A stretch of 64,000 bases of DNA. Source: Gentiana macrophylla (Eukaryota; Streptophyta; Magnoliopsida; Gentianales; Gentianaceae). The position numbers and the translations under genes were made by a program. The stretch covers positions 60,457,852 to 60,521,851 of the forward strand of contig CM047815.1 of the NCBI GenBank assembly GCA_026214975.1, in the 5' to 3' direction. The stretch's first letter is position 1; every line of letters starts with the position of its first letter. Below, piece by piece: positions 11,300 to 24,110 of the stretch. The notes under the pieces were generated by a model. The model saw nothing but the letters and a program-made list of their open reading frames with translations. It was not told where the DNA came from and did not search any database.

Positions 11300-12493
11300 C
11301 TTTTATGCACTCATTAGAAAACACGAATGGTACGTCCTTGGCCAATAATTCGGTAAGAGGTTCAGAGACCAGGAAAAGTCCTTGATAAACCTACGATAAA
11401 ATCCAGCGTGGCCTAAAAAACCTCGCAAAGTTTAAAGATTAGTAGGTGGAGGTAATTTTTTCGATCACCTCGACTTTGGCTCTCATCCACCTCTATACCG
11501 TTCTTTGATATGCGGTGGCCTAGTACTATACCTTCCGTAACCATCAAATGACATTTCTCGATTAAGCACAAGATTAGTCTCTTCACATCTCTTCAATACT
11601 CGTGCTAGATGTGTGAGACATGAATCAAAATCGTCTCCAAACACGGAGAAATCATCCATAAAGATTTCAAGAAGTCTTCCACCATATCCGCAAATAATGA
11701 CATCATACACCGTTGAAATGTTGCGGGGCGTTACTACATGATCGAATGGCATTCGATTATACGCAAATGTCCCATATGGGCATGTAAATGTTGTTTTCTC
11801 ACGATCTTCGGGCGAGATGTGGATTTGATAGTATCCCGAATATCCGTCGAGAAAACAATAGAAAGCATGCCCGCTCAGTCTCTCGAGCATTTGATCGATG
11901 AAGGGAAGAGGAAAATGGTCCTTTCGAGTTGCATCATTTAGTTTCCTAAAGTCTATGCATACTCGATGACCGGTGATTAGCCTCACAGGAATTAACTCAT
12001 TCAACTCATTGGCTTGCACCGTTAATCCTCCCTTTTTGGGAACTACGTGGATAGGGCTAACTCATTCGCTATCAGCAATAGGAAATATAATTCCCATTTC
12101 CAACATTTTTATAACCTCATCCCTAACCACTTCCTTTAATTGTGGTGTTAAACGCCTCTGAGGTTGTGCAACCGCTTTCTTTTCAGGGTCCACGGAGATC
12201 TTGTGCATACATACGCTAGGACTAATGCCCTTAACGTCAGCTATGGTCCATCCAAATGCTCCGCGGTACTCTCTCAGAACTCTCATTAGTTTCTCCTCTT
12301 GTAAGTCCGTCAAGGATGAAGATATAATTAGCGGCAAAGTCTCATCTTGAAGAAATACGTACTTCAAATTCGCAGGAAGAGGTTTTAAAGTCAAATTTGT
12401 GGGAGGTTCTTCAAAAGAGGTCTTCAACTTCAACGACGGTGAGTTTGAGTTCGAAGTACTTATGCCACGTTGGTCTATGATAGAATCTTTCAA
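11300..12493 (-). pseudogene. Athila-like reverse transcriptase, array copy 1, with in-frame stop
   Basis: The N-terminal part (12493-12062) reads MRVLREYRGAFGWTIADVKG and ends EMGIIFPIADSE at a TGA codon (12062-12064) where the family has tryptophan. The next stretch carries CIDFRKLNDATRKDHFPLPF, FLDGYSGYYQI, TCPYGTFAYNRMPF and the catalytic box FMDD. The segment between MPF and FMDD is out of frame here but in frame in copy 2. The thumb (LVLNRE, GHRISKNGIEVDRAK-type blocks) reaches to about 11300. The same TGA is present in copy 2 at 21107. Confidence 0.88.
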
Positions 12494-12590
12494 TCTCCAA
12501 GAAGACTTACTTCCTCTACAGGCCTTGGGGTCCTCTACTACATCCTGGCCATATCATCTTTCTCCTCCTCACTACTCCGCGTACTTGACT

Positions 12591-13430
12591 TCATCTTCTT
12601 TCTTCTAAGACGACATCCAAGAAATCCTTGATACTTTCATGTTGTTGAAATTCTTGAACGATCCTATCAATGGAATCCATCATGAAACATGCATCCTCTC
12701 CATCATCAGGTTGCTTCATAGTGTCGAAGACATTGAATGCAACTCTCTCTTCGTTCACTCTTAACACCAACTCGCCTTTGTAAACATCAATTAGCGTTCT
12801 ACTAGTGGCCATGAAAGGTCTTCCTAATATCAATGGTACCTCATAGTTAGCTTCCATATCTAATACCACAAAGTCGACAGGGAATACAAACTTTTCAACT
12901 CTAACTAGCACATCCTCAACCACCCCACACGGCTCCTTGACAGAACGGTCAGCTAACTGCAGTGTGATTGAGGTCTTCTTAAGATCTTTCATGCCTAGCT
13001 TCCGAAAAATAGATAGTGGCATCAGGTTCACGCTTGCTCCTAGATCACACAAAGCTTTGTTCAGACATACGTTACCTATGGTGCAGGGGAATGAGAAAGC
13101 TTCCGGATCTTTGCATTTTGGGGGTAACTTATGTTGAAGAATGAATTTGAACACTCCTCATTAAGGCATATGGTCTCTAAATCTAAAAGTTTCCTTTTAG
13201 TTGAGGCTGCGTCTTTAAAAACTTGGTGTACTCGGGCATTTCAAACTAGTGCTTCAACTAGGGGTATATTGATTTGTAACTTACTAAACATATCCACGAA
13301 CTTCTTATACCTCTTATTATCAAACTTAGGCTTCGGTTTTGGTGGAGGATAAGGTAGAGTTGAAGGGTCGACATCGGTGAAAATTGGATACTTATTATCG
13401 TAAAGTTCAACTCTAGGGCCGGCGAGGTTC
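12591..13430 (-). pseudogene. Athila-like aspartic protease, array copy 1
   Basis: An open stretch of 187 codons with CTIGNVCLNKALCDLGASVN, so the active-site triad is D-L-G-A rather than the usual D-T/S-G. This form is normal for Athila-type protease domains. It is followed by MPLSIFRKLGMKDLKKTSI and YEVPLILGRPFMATSRTLID (the second conserved G-R-P block). The protease matures the gag-pol polyprotein. It is joined to gag on its right and is followed on the left by a 100-base gap with frame changes before RT. Confidence 0.87.
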
Positions 13431-13431
13431 T

Positions 13432-15070
13432 TTATCGTTCTTTGCTCAGGCTAAGTCTCGGAAGTATTAGTCTCATTGCTTGGCTCACCATCCTTATTCT
13501 TTGTGACTTTTCTTTCTCTTGCAAGGATGGTGGAGTTACCTCCTTTCCACTTCTTGTCATGATCGCATTCAAATCCTTAGGGTTCTTTTCGGTGTTGCTT
13601 AGCAACCCTCCGGGAGGTCTAGTTGAGACTTGCTCACTAGTTGTCCTACAGTGCGTGAGATTTTGAACTAAAGCTTCACGATTGGTTACTTTGGCATCTG
13701 TCTTACGACAATATTGGCTAAAGTTAGTGGCTAACTCGACCATAGATTTTGAAAGTTGACCCATATTGTCGGTGGCGACATTACTAAGTTTTTCTATCGC
13801 AGCTTCCCAACCAAAAGTTTTAGTCTGCTGTGGTACATAAGTGGTAGGCGGTTTAGGCCTTTCTCCTGCGTTAATGTCACTATATCGGAATCCAGGATGG
13901 TTATGATTAGGTCTGTACCCTCCCCCGACATAATTGGCTTCTTCAGTACCAGCATTCTCACTTTGAGGTGCTTCCTCGATTCCAGCCCCTTTCTCTACTC
14001 TTGTCATCCTCTCTTGCATCCCATCTACCTTCTTTGTTGATAATGTAAAGTTGTTCTAAGATTTTGGTAGATGCACTATCATCAAATATGTCACGCCATC
14101 TTCACGGTAGCTATGTCATTGCCTCCCCATTGGCTATTCATTGCTATTTGCTCCATCTTCCTTGTGCCTCCTCGGAGATAAAGAACAAACGCTCCATTCT
14201 TTGGAGGCGTCTACTCTAATTTTCTCGGTCTCTCTTAACCCATGGTAAAAAGTTTGCATTAAAAGCCAAAGAGAGATGTCATGATGAGGGCACTTCCTCA
14301 TAGCTTCCTTGAAGCGCTCCCAAGCTTGATCAAAACTCTCCCCAGGTTGTTGCTTAAATCCTAGGATGTCTTGGCGTAACTTAAAAGTTTTTCCTAAGGG
14401 AAAATACTTATTCATAAATTTTTGCAACAATTGTTCCCAAGTAGTGATAGATCCAGCCTCTAAAGAGAGAAGCCATTGCTTAGCTTTATCTTTCAAGGTG
14501 AAAGGGAAAAGCTTAAGACGAATGTTACCCTCCGGGATTAATTCTGGTTTCACAGTGCTAACGATTTCCAAGAAATTCGTCACGTGAACACCAGGATCCT
14601 CGTTTTGGACTCCATGAAAAGTAGAATAATTGGTCACCATTTGAATTACATTAGGCCTAGGGTGATAGACTTCCGCAGCATCTTGCGGTGCTACGATAGC
14701 GGGAATGAATTGTTCAATAGTGGGCGTTGCATAACTTTGCAAAGTACGCCTCGCTCCTTGAACTAGGGCTTGGTTCTCATTATTAGCATTTGCATTCACA
14801 TTATTGGCATTATTAATAACGGGATTAATACTTGGATTAGGTACCTGGTTTGGATTGACCGGATTGCCTTCCATCTCTGTTTCAGATTCAGAATGCTCAG
14901 AATGGTCGGTTGTATGTCCTTCTTCCACTCCTTGCTCGCTTTCCTCAAGATTTGGATCCTCTTCTCCTTGTTTAGCCAGTTCCCTAGCTAACTTCCTATT
15001 CCTTCTCGCAAATTTTTCTATCTCAGGATTATATGGTTCAAGCGGTTCCTTCGATTTCCGAGTAGCGTAC
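13432..15070 (-). pseudogene. Athila-like gag, array copy 1
   Basis: The open stretch 14928-14134 carries the retrotransposon gag capsid domain (NYSTFHGVQNEDPGVHVTNF, LKLFPFTLKDKAKQWLLSL, WEQLLQKFMNKYFPLGKTFK, QQPGESFDQAWERFKEAM). The frame continues upstream to about 15070 (SKEPLEPYNPEIEKFARRNR), where ATG is expected but ACG is found in both copies. A C-terminal stretch 14019-13432 is rich in charged residues and has no clear zinc knuckle. Gag forms the particle that packages element RNA. Frame breaks near 14020-14130 separate the two parts. Confidence 0.87.
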
Positions 15071-15392
15071 TATAAAATAATAAACAACAATAAAACAATC
15101 AATCACTAGTAAAGGCTAGGCCTTTAACTAACTAAATAAAACAGACTCGAAATAAGTTTGAGAAAAGAAAACGTAAATCAAACAGAAGCAGAATGTTTTA
15201 AAGCTAAGACAGAATCAGAACAGAAAAGAAAACTAATTCTCGGTCGACCGAGGGATAGTGTTCGGTCGACCGAACACTTTTTTTTTTTTTTATTTTATTT
15301 ATGACACTGTTTAATATACAGACTCTTATTCACAGAATATTCACGAATCCAGTTCTAACAAAATAAGCTATATCTTAATTTAATGACTCGAG
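15071..15392 (-). other. 5' leader of array copy 1 with paired palindromes
   Basis: Untranslated sequence between PBS and gag. At about 15238-15272 two palindromes, CTCGGTCGACCGAG and TTCGGTCGACCGAA, stand 20 bases apart, followed by a T/A run. The same pair is at 24279-24313 in copy 2. The motif recurs in the LTRs. Confidence 0.6.
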
Positions 15393-15410
15393 TCCCCGGC
15401 AACGGCGCCA
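15393..15410 (-). promoter_or_regulatory. Primer-binding site, tRNA-Asp type
   Basis: TCCCCGGCAACGGCGCCA on the plus strand equals the 3' end, including CCA, of plant tRNA-Asp as I know it. On the element strand it is therefore complementary to that primer. It is 6 bases from the LTR edge at 15417. Confidence 0.88.
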
Positions 15411-15416
15411 AAAACT

Positions 15417-17023
15417 TGATGGAGGTCAAGTTAAATTATTAACTCGATGCCTACTAACACACTAGCAAGAGAACTAGAGTTCGATTGCAAAGTATAGCGA
15501 GATAAGTCGAGGTCGATCCCACAGAGACTCGGCACAAATAAAACACAACTTTATCGTATTAGAACTAAATTGAAAGAGGCGGTTCACGACCAACTAAATG
15601 CAAGATAAATAAAATAGTGACAACCACAAGACACAAAAGACCACAAAGACAAACTAAAGACTACTAAAACACGGATAATACGGTTGATATTATCTAAACA
15701 AATAGTATTGATTACGCTAGTAGATTATAACTCCCCCATGTGAATTAGGATGATAACGAGACAAAACAAATGTTAAAGATTAATTATTATGACTACGGAG
15801 TCATCCCCAAGGTAGATTTAGCTCCAATTAGGCCCTCTAAATCATCGTGCCTCCATTACGTGACTTCGCTTTTTAATGCCTCCATCTCATATAACTTCTG
15901 ACACAATTACGAGACTAGGGATGCCGGTATAAACCGTAACCTCATCTAAGCAACATTCCTAGGGTAAGGCGTACTTCTTAGATGCCGATTCAATCTATAT
16001 CCTAAGTAACAATCACTTTTGGGTTTCATGTTAAATTATGATGACAAATAATTAAGTTGATCGAGGTTTAATTACTCGTTTTAATTCCAAATCGAGAATC
16101 GACGTAGTCGGCCGATCATAATATTGCCTACACATTGCCAGGCTCGGTCGGCCGAATGGCGACAAAGACTCGGGCGACCGAGTGACATGTCTAGGTCGAC
16201 CGAACACGATTCTCGTGGTCGGAACAAATCATGATTACTTCTTAACGTTTCTAACCTAAACACATGGGTTCGTAAATAGATCTACATCACGCAATCAATA
16301 CAAATAAAAACTACTCCATAATAAAATACATCAGATCTACAAATAAAGATTGCATAATTGAATAGTCATACCCTCGAAGACGAGAGTGACTCCCACTCTT
16401 TAATGCGCTCCCTAATCGGAGAATCCGATGAATCCACAATGTACGAACATAAAGAAAATAAAACTAAAAACTTAAAAGCTAAAATTGTATGAATTGTTTT
16501 GTGTTGTAGTGGTGGTGTGTTCTCAATTTCGTAGCTGCTGCTTATATAGAGGATTTTGCCGACATAGGATGGATCTAGAAGATATGCACGCGTTTTCGGT
16601 TTGGATAGCCTCGGGTGACCGAACCTCCTGCCTCGGTCGACCGAATGAAGTGGCTCGGTCGACCGAGCCTCCTTTTCGCACATGTTAAACGCGTTTCTTG
16701 TCTAACTTGTTCCCCACTGCATGCTTTCGTGCTGATCTGATTTGTCTCTTGATTAATGCTCCGATTTTCTTCCCTATTATCTTGAGATTTCGAATTGAAT
16801 GATATTTATCCTCCCGATTCATCATGATCTGCAAAATCAGCATTTATCGCACAAATAAATTGCCCTTTTATAATAAAAACAGTTAAATACCAATTATCAT
16901 ATTAATAATCACTTATCATTAAATAATAAATATAAACACGTGATTAAATATGAAATATATATAATTAACTCCAATTTAAGGTTAGAATTGATGACATAAA
17001 TAGGTATATTTTAACTGTCATCA
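15417..17023 (-). repeat. Gypsy array LTR 2 (shared middle LTR)
   Basis: Begins TGATGGAGGTC and ends ACTGTCATCA. It has a PBS on its left and a PPT on its right, so it serves as 5' LTR for copy 1 and 3' LTR for copy 2. No target duplication flanks it. Confidence 0.93.
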
Positions 17024-18487
17024 AAATGCCCCCCACTTAAACTTTGCTTCGTCCCGAACAAAGCAGCAACAAGTTATTCCCCAAGACAACATTTTCTGTG
17101 GTCAACTCATACTTACACAAGAAACCCGAGTCAACTCATACCAGTCATGCTCATAGGATAAGCATTATTCACTCCTCGTTATGAATCGAAGTGATTGTGT
17201 GCATGTGCATTGGTTTTATATAAATGTAGCAAGATTAAAGTTTATGCAGACTTCATATCTAAATTCACCAACATCAGCATTCATCCTTCTTATGCCTCGC
17301 AATGGTTAAAGCACTAGAACAATAAGCAAGAGCGTATCTATAGGGTTTTTGGACTTGGAGACCGAGTACTACTCGAAGCCTCTAAAAATTCGAAAAAAAA
17401 AAATTCAATTTTGCATATTTTTCGAATACTACTAATCTCAAGGAAGAAAACTTTTCATAGAGTATCCCCCTATCTTAGATTAAGCATAGCATCGAATATT
17501 ACCACAAGCGCGGGGCTACTTTGGTAATGTTACTACAAGCCCAGTGTTTTAATGCATTCTCAAACACAGGTACGTCCCAAGCTTATTACTCCGCTTTTGT
17601 TGGCTAGAAGATCAGAATACATCAGTCGACAAATATCGGCACTAGGTCCTCATAACCAATTATCTACGCAATGTACACATACTTCTTTCAATTATTATAA
17701 CTCATGCGGTACTACGCGATTCACATGTTGAGTTATTGAACAATACCTAACTACTTGCAATTGTTGGCATGAATATCCTTAAGTTTACTAACAATTTATC
17801 GCAAAAGTATAATATGACCACGTACTCACGCAACTCGGTTCATTTCCTATTAATTCTAAGTATAAGAACTTCACAAGTTTAAGGGTAAGAGTTAAACAAC
17901 TTGGCATTTATCCATAAAAACTTTAAATTTGGCTCAATATTGTCTCGAAGATTCCGTTCCCTTGACTTTTTCAACATATAGCACAATATATAGCTAAGTC
18001 CCCCCGCCCCACTTAAACATGGCATTGTCCTCAATGACAAAAATAAATGAGTTCAAGATGAAAGACTTAGCTCTGTAAGCGGCTCCCATGTAAATGAACA
18101 ATATCGGAGTAATCATCGGCACGTGTGGAGAGAGACAGACACATCCTGTATAAACAAACAAGCTCCACGAAATCGTCAAATACCATGTCTATGGAAGTTA
18201 TAAAATAACGTGGCAGTAATTAGATATAGATATCTAAAAACAGTTTAAGCCACTTTATTTTATACTGCCATGGACAAGACCAAAAGGGATTTAAACCTCA
18301 ATAAAAACTCACATGACGGCTATCAAGGAAAAACCCTCGTTTATTCCGAACTTAGACTCGGAACATGGCGAGATGAAAAAAAACCGTGATAGGCGCATGC
18401 TACTTTATTAACAAGAAAAACGAAAAAGATAGTTATTGGTAGTAGTTCTAAGTTTATAGTCGCTAGCTCGACTCAGCTCAAGATGGT
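17024..18487 (-). other. PPT and non-coding 3' region of array copy 2
   Basis: The PPT AAGTGGGGGGCATTT (minus strand) lies at 17024-17038. As in copy 1, about 1.4 kb follows with no env-like ORF. A second PPT-like tract (AAGTGGGGCGGGGGGAC) is at about 17997-18013. Confidence 0.7.
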
Positions 18488-19997
18488 TTATACATAGACA
18501 GGGTCATCGGGGTACAAAACCTCCTCCTCAGCAGCAGGCGGAATCCCGTGATAATGCTTAATACGATGTCCATTGACCACAAATCTGGACTCGTCTTTGA
18601 AGTTGAATAGCCCCACCGCTCCAGAAGGACAGACTTGTTGTACTTGAAATGGGCCACACCATCTTGATTTCAACTTACCCGGGAAGAGTCTTAAGCGCGA
18701 ATTGTACAAGAGAACCAGATCACCCTCTTGAAAGGTCCTATCCAGAATGTTCTTGTCATGGAACTTCTTCGTGCGCTCCTTGAAAATATTGGCATTCTCG
18801 TATGCCTCTAAACGAAACTCCTCCAGGCGAGTTAATTCTAACATCCTCTTCTCACCGGCCAACGTCTCATCAAAATTTAGCATCCTTGTTGCCCACATGG
18901 CCCGGTGCTCGATCTCTGGTAGATGAGATGCCTTTCCAAAAACAATCCTATATGGTGACATTCCAATCGAGGTTTTATATGCGATCCTATAAGCCCATAA
19001 AGCGTCATCTAAGCGTATTGACCAATCCTTCCTAGTCGTATTGACAGTTTTCTCCAGATACGCTTTATCTCTCGATTGGTGACTTCTACACCGCCCACTA
19101 GTCTGCGGGGTGATATGCGATTTGCTAGCTTATGTCGAACCCCATATTTAATCATCGACCTTTCAAAAGGTTTATTGCAAAAATGACTACCATTGTCGCT
19201 ATAATCGCATACTGGCGTCCCAAACCTTGTAAAAATGTTCTTCTTCAAGAATCTAACCACAACCCTAGCATCGTTAGTAGGGGAAGCAATGGCCTCAACC
19301 CATTTGGATACATAATCAACAAAGAACTAAGATATATCGGTTAGATAATGATGAAGTGAAGGGTCCAACAAAATCTATTCCCCAAACGTCAAAAAGCTCC
19401 ACTTCTAAAATGCTCTTGAGTGGCATCTCATTCCTCCTTGAAATATTACCTGTCATTTGACAAGCATGACATGCCTTTGCATATTGGTGTGCATCCTTAA
19501 ACAATGTCGGCCAATAAAAACCGCATTGGAGGACCTTAGCCATGGTTTTTCTCCCCGTAGTGTCCTCCAACTTCATAGGAATGACAATGCTTCAGGATAT
19601 CATTATATTCTTCTTCGGGCACACATCTTCGAAAAATATTATCAGATCCTAGCTTAAATAAATAAGGCTCATCCCAATAATAGTGTCTAAGATCTTTAAA
19701 GAATTTTTTCCTTTCTTGGACAGTGAGATTCGGTGGTAGGTACTTTGCGGATAGATAATTGACAAACAAACTAAACCATGGTTGCTTCTTCTCCTTCACA
19801 ACCTCTATTCGTGAAGAAACTGCAGCACAATCATCATGTTCCCCGATGGTGGTGATGGAGAAAAGTTGTTCATCTGGAAAAGATTCTCCTATCTCAGTTA
19901 ATTCCTCAACATCCTCTAATTGTAAGCGCGATAGATGATCGGCCACCACGTTCTCACTTCCTTTCTTATCTCGGATTTCTACGTCAAATTCTTGCAA
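18488..19997 (-). pseudogene. Athila-like integrase and RNase H tail, array copy 2
   Basis: 19997-19536 carries the end of RNase H (DVEIRDKKGSENVVADHLSR) and the start of integrase ([12 protein letters not shown]). 19576-19316 carries [17 protein letters not shown] and the core start WGIDFVGPF. 19260-19009 carries the second catalytic D in [12 protein letters not shown] and the E in NREIKR. 18961-18488 is an intact C-terminal part with [20 protein letters not shown] and the GPY/F-like module [14 protein letters not shown]. All three catalytic residues can be found, so the domain is complete apart from three small frame breaks. Confidence 0.88.
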
Positions 19998-20290
19998 AGA
20001 GTAGAATCCATCTCAACGATCTCGGCTTTGAATCTTGCTTTGCTAGGAGATACTTAAGAGCCGCATGGTCACCCATTACGGTGACTTTAGATCCCACTAA
20101 GTAAGATCTAAACTTGTCAAAGTCAAAGATAACGGCCAAAAGTTCCTTCTCCGTTGTGGCGTAATTTCTTTGGGCAGACATTCAAAGTCCGACTTGCATA
20201 ATAGATAGGTCTCAAGATCTTATCTTTTCTTTGACCCAAAGCGGCGCTACAAAGAAGATCACTTGCATCACACATCGATTCGAACGGAAG
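19998..20290 (-). pseudogene. Athila-like RNase H, array copy 2
   Basis: Same blocks as copy 1 in broken frames: CDASD-type start at about 20270, AQRNYATTEKELLAVIFDFD at 20181-20100, and HAALKYLLAKQDSKPR, which is readable here but not in copy 1. Copies 1 and 2 thus complement each other's breaks. Confidence 0.8.
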
Positions 20291-20299
20291 ATCCCAATC

Positions 20300-21544
20300 G
20301 GTGCGACGAGCGGGTGCGATGAATCGATCTACTTTTTATTTCGTTGAAAGCTTTTATGCACTCATTAGAAAACACGAATGGTACGTCCTTGGCCAATAAT
20401 TCGGTAAGAGGTGCAGAGACCAGGAAAAGTCCTTGATAAACCTACGATAAAATACAGCGTGGCCTAAAAAACCTCGCAAAGTTTTAAGATTAGTAGGTGG
20501 AGGTAATTTTTCGATCACCTCGACTTTGGCTCTATCCACCTCTATACCGTTCTTTGATATGCGGTGGCCTAGTACTATACCTTCCGTAACCATCAAATGA
20601 CATTTCTCCCGATTAAGCACAAGATTAGTCTCTTCACATCTCTTCAATACTCGTGCTAGATGTGTGAGACATGAATCAAATCGTCTCCAAACACGGAGAA
20701 ATCATCCATAAAGATTTCTAAGAAGTCTTCCACCATATCCGCAAATAATGACATCATACACCGTTGAAATGTTGCGGGGGCGTTGCACAGTCCGAATGGC
20801 ATTCGATTATACGCAAATGTCCCATATGGGCATGTAAATGTTGTTTTCTCACGATCTTGGGCGAGATGTGGATTTGATAGTATCCCGAATATCCGTCGAG
20901 AAAACAATAGAAAGCATGCCCTTTCGATCTCTCGAGCATTTGATCGATGAAGGAAGAGGAAAATGGTCCTTTCGAGTTGCATCATTTAGTTTCCTAAAGT
21001 CTATGCATACTCGATGACCGGTGATTAGCCTCACAGAATTAACTCATTCAACTCATTGGCTTGCACCGTTAATCCTCCTTTTGGGAACTACGTGGATAGG
21101 GCTAACTCATTCGCTATCAGCAATAGGAAATATAATTCCCATTTCCAACATTTTTATAACCTCATCCCTAACCACTTCCTTTAATTGTGGTGTTAAACGC
21201 CTCTGAGGTTGTGCAACCGCTTTCTTTTCAGGGTCCACGGAGATCTTGTGCATACATACGCTAGGACTAATGCCCTTAACGTCAGCTATGGTCCATCTAA
21301 ATGCTCCGCGGTACTCTCTCAGAACTCTCATTAGTTTCTCCTCTTGTAAGTCCGTCAAGGATGAAGATATAATTAGCGGCAAAGTCTCATCTTGAAGAAA
21401 TACGTACTTCAAATTCGCAGGAAGAGGTTTTAAAGTCAAATTTGTGGGAGGTTCTTCAAAAGAGGTCTTCAACTTCTGACCAGTGAGTTTGAGTTCGAAG
21501 TACTTATGCCACGTTGGTCTATGATAGAATCTTTCAATCTCCAT
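20300..21544 (-). pseudogene. Athila-like reverse transcriptase, array copy 2, with the same in-frame stop
   Basis: 21544-21107 carries the N-terminal RT and stops at TGA (21107-21109) after FPIADSE, exactly as copy 1. 21034-20656 carries CIDFRKLNDATRKDHFPLP, TFTCPYGTFAYNRMPFGLCN, APATFQRCMMSLFADMVEDF and the catalytic FMDD box. 20647-20354 carries the thumb (NLVLNREKCHLMVTEGIVLG, HRISKNGIEVDRAKVEVIEK, LRGFLGHAVFYRRFIKDFS). The set of conserved blocks is complete. Confidence 0.9.
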
Positions 21545-21633
21545 GAAGACTTACTTCCTCTACACAGCCTTGGGGTCCTCTACTACATCCTCGGCCATAT
21601 CATCTTCTCCTCCTCACTACTCACGACTTGACT

Positions 21634-22614
21634 TCATCTTCTTCTTCTAAGACAAAGATCCAAGAAATCCTTGATACTTTCATGTTGTTGAAATTCTTGA
21701 ACGATCCTATCAATGGAATCCATCATGAAACATGCATCCTCTCCATCATCAAAGTTGTTTTCATAAGTGTCGAAGACATTGAATGCAACTCTCTCTTCGC
21801 TCACTCTTAACACCAACTCGCCTTTGTAAACATCAATTAGCGTTCTACTAGTGGCCATGAAAGGTCTTCCTAATATCAATGGCACCTCGTAGTTAGCTTC
21901 CATATCTAATACCACAAAGTCGACAGGGAATACAAACTTTTCAACTCTAACTAGCACATCCTCAACCACCCCACACAGTTCCTTGACAGAACGGTCAGCT
22001 AACTGCAGTGTGATTGAGGTCTTCTTAAGATCTTTCATGCCTAGCTTCCGAAAAATAGATAGTGGCATCAGGTTCACGCTTGCTCCTAGATCACACAAAG
22101 CTTTGTTCAGACATACGTTACCTATGGTGCAGGAATGAGAAAGCTTCCGGATCTTTGCATTTTGGGGTAACTTATGTTGAAGAATGGCTGAACACTCCTC
22201 ATTAAGGCATATGGTCTCTAAATCTAAAAGTTTCCTTTTAGTTGAGACTGCGTCTTTTAAAAACTTGGTGTACTCAGGCATTTCAGCTAGTGCTTCAACT
22301 AGGGGTATATTGATTTGTAACTTACTAAACATATCCACGAACTTCTTATACCTCTTATTATCAAACTTAGGCTTCGGTTTTGGTGGAGGATAAGGTAGAG
22401 TTGAAGGGTCGACATCAGTGAAAATTGGATACTTATTATCGTAAAGTTCAACTCTAGGGCCAGCAGGTTCTTTATACGTTCTTTGCTCAGGCAAAGTCTC
22501 GGAAGTATTAGTCTCATTGCTTGGCTCACCATCCTTATTCTTTGTGACTTTTTCTTTCTCTTGCAAGGATGGTGGAGTTACCTCCTTTCCACTTCTTGTC
22601 ATGATCGCATTCAA
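21634..22614 (-). pseudogene. Athila-like gag C-terminus and protease, array copy 2
   Basis: One open stretch of 326 codons. It begins MNAIMTRSGKEVTPPSLQEK and continues through a proline-rich spacer, KFDNKRYKKFVDMFSKLQIN, and the protease with CDLGASVNLMPLSIF and PLILGRPFMATSRTLIDVYK. In copy 1 the same region is split into several frames. The open state here indicates that the ancestor of the array had a continuous gag-protease frame. Confidence 0.87.
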
Positions 22615-24110
22615 ATCCTTAGGGTTCTTTTTTCGGTGTTGCTTGGCAACGGAGGTCTAGTTGAGACTTGCTCACTAGTTGTCCTACCAGTGCGTGAGAT
22701 TTTGAACTAAAGCTTCTCGATTGGTTACTTTGGCATCCTGCCTTCTACGACAATATTGGCTAAAGTTAGTGGCTAACTCGACCATAGATTTTGAAAGTTG
22801 ACCCATATTGTCGGTGGCGACATTACTAAGTTTTTCTATCGCAGACTTCCCAACCAAAAGTTTTAGTCACATTGTGGTACATAAGTGGTAGGCGGTTTAG
22901 GCCTTTCTCTGCGTTAATGTCACTATATCGGAATCCGGGATGGTTATGATTAGAGTCTGCACTCTCCCGACATAATTGGCTTCTTGGTACAAAGCATTCT
23001 CACTTTGAGGTGCTTCCTCGATTCCGACCCCTTTCTACTCTTGTCATCCTCTCTTGCATCCCATCTATCTTATTGTTGATAACAGAAAGTTGTTCTAAGA
23101 TTTTGGTAGATGCACTATCATCAAATATGTCGGTGGCCATCTTCACGGTAGCTATGTCATTGCCTCCCATTGGCTATTCATTGCTATTTGCTCCATCTTC
23201 CTTGTGCCTCCTCAGGAGATAAAAGAACAAACGCTCCATTGCTGGAGGTGTCTACTCTAATTTTCTCAGTCTCTCTTAACCCATGGTAAAAAGTTTGCAT
23301 TAAAAGCCAAAGAGAGATGTCATGATGAGGGCACTTCCTCATAGCTTCCTTGAAGCGCTCCCAAGCTTGATCAAAACTCTCCCCAGGTTGTTGCTTAAAT
23401 CCTAGGATGTCTTGGCGTAACTTAAAAGTTTTTCCTAAGGAAAATACTTATTCATAAATTTTTGCAACAATTGTTCCCAAGTAGTGATAGATCCGACCTC
23501 TAAAGAGAGAAGCCATTGCTTAGCTTTATCTTTCAAGTTGAAAGGAAAAGCTTAAGGCGAATGTTACCCTCCGGGATTAATTGCAGTTTCACGGTGCTAA
23601 CGATTTCCAAGAAATTCGTCACGTGAACACCGGGATCCTCGCTTTTGGACTCCATGAAAGGTAGAATAATTGGTCACCATTTGAATTACATTAGGCCTAG
23701 GGTGATAGACTTCCGCAGCATCTTGCGGTGCTACGATAGCGGGAATGAATTGTTCAATAGTGGGCGTTGCATAACTTTGCAAAGTACGCCTCGCTCCTTG
23801 AACTAGGGCTTGGTTCTCATTATTAGCATTTGCATTCACATTATTGGCATTATTAATAACAGGATTAATAACAGGATTAGGTACCTGGTTTGGATTGACC
23901 GGATTGCCTTCCATCTCTGTTTCAGATTCAGAATGCTCAGAATGGTCGGTTGTATGTCCTTCTTCCACTCCTTGCTCGCTTTCCTCAAGATTTGGATCCT
24001 CTTCTCCTTGTTTAGCCAGTTCCCTAGCTAACTTCCTATTCCTTCTCGCAAATTTTTCTATCTCAGGATTATATGGTTCAAGTGGTTCCTTCGATTTCCG
24101 AGTAGCGTAC
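22615..24110 (-). pseudogene. Athila-like gag, array copy 2
   Basis: 23968-23597 reads the gag start region (NPVNPNQVPNPVINPVINNA, an asparagine-rich low-complexity tract) up to NYSTFHGVQ. The capsid blocks continue to about 23230 in other frames. The asparagine-rich tract differs from copy 1 by small substitutions. As in copy 1, the upstream reading frame reaches about 24110 without an ATG. Confidence 0.83.

Noticed and set aside
15417..17023. Two independent gypsy insertions side by side
   Set aside because: The middle LTR has no flanking target duplication and carries a PBS on one side and a PPT on the other, so it is shared.
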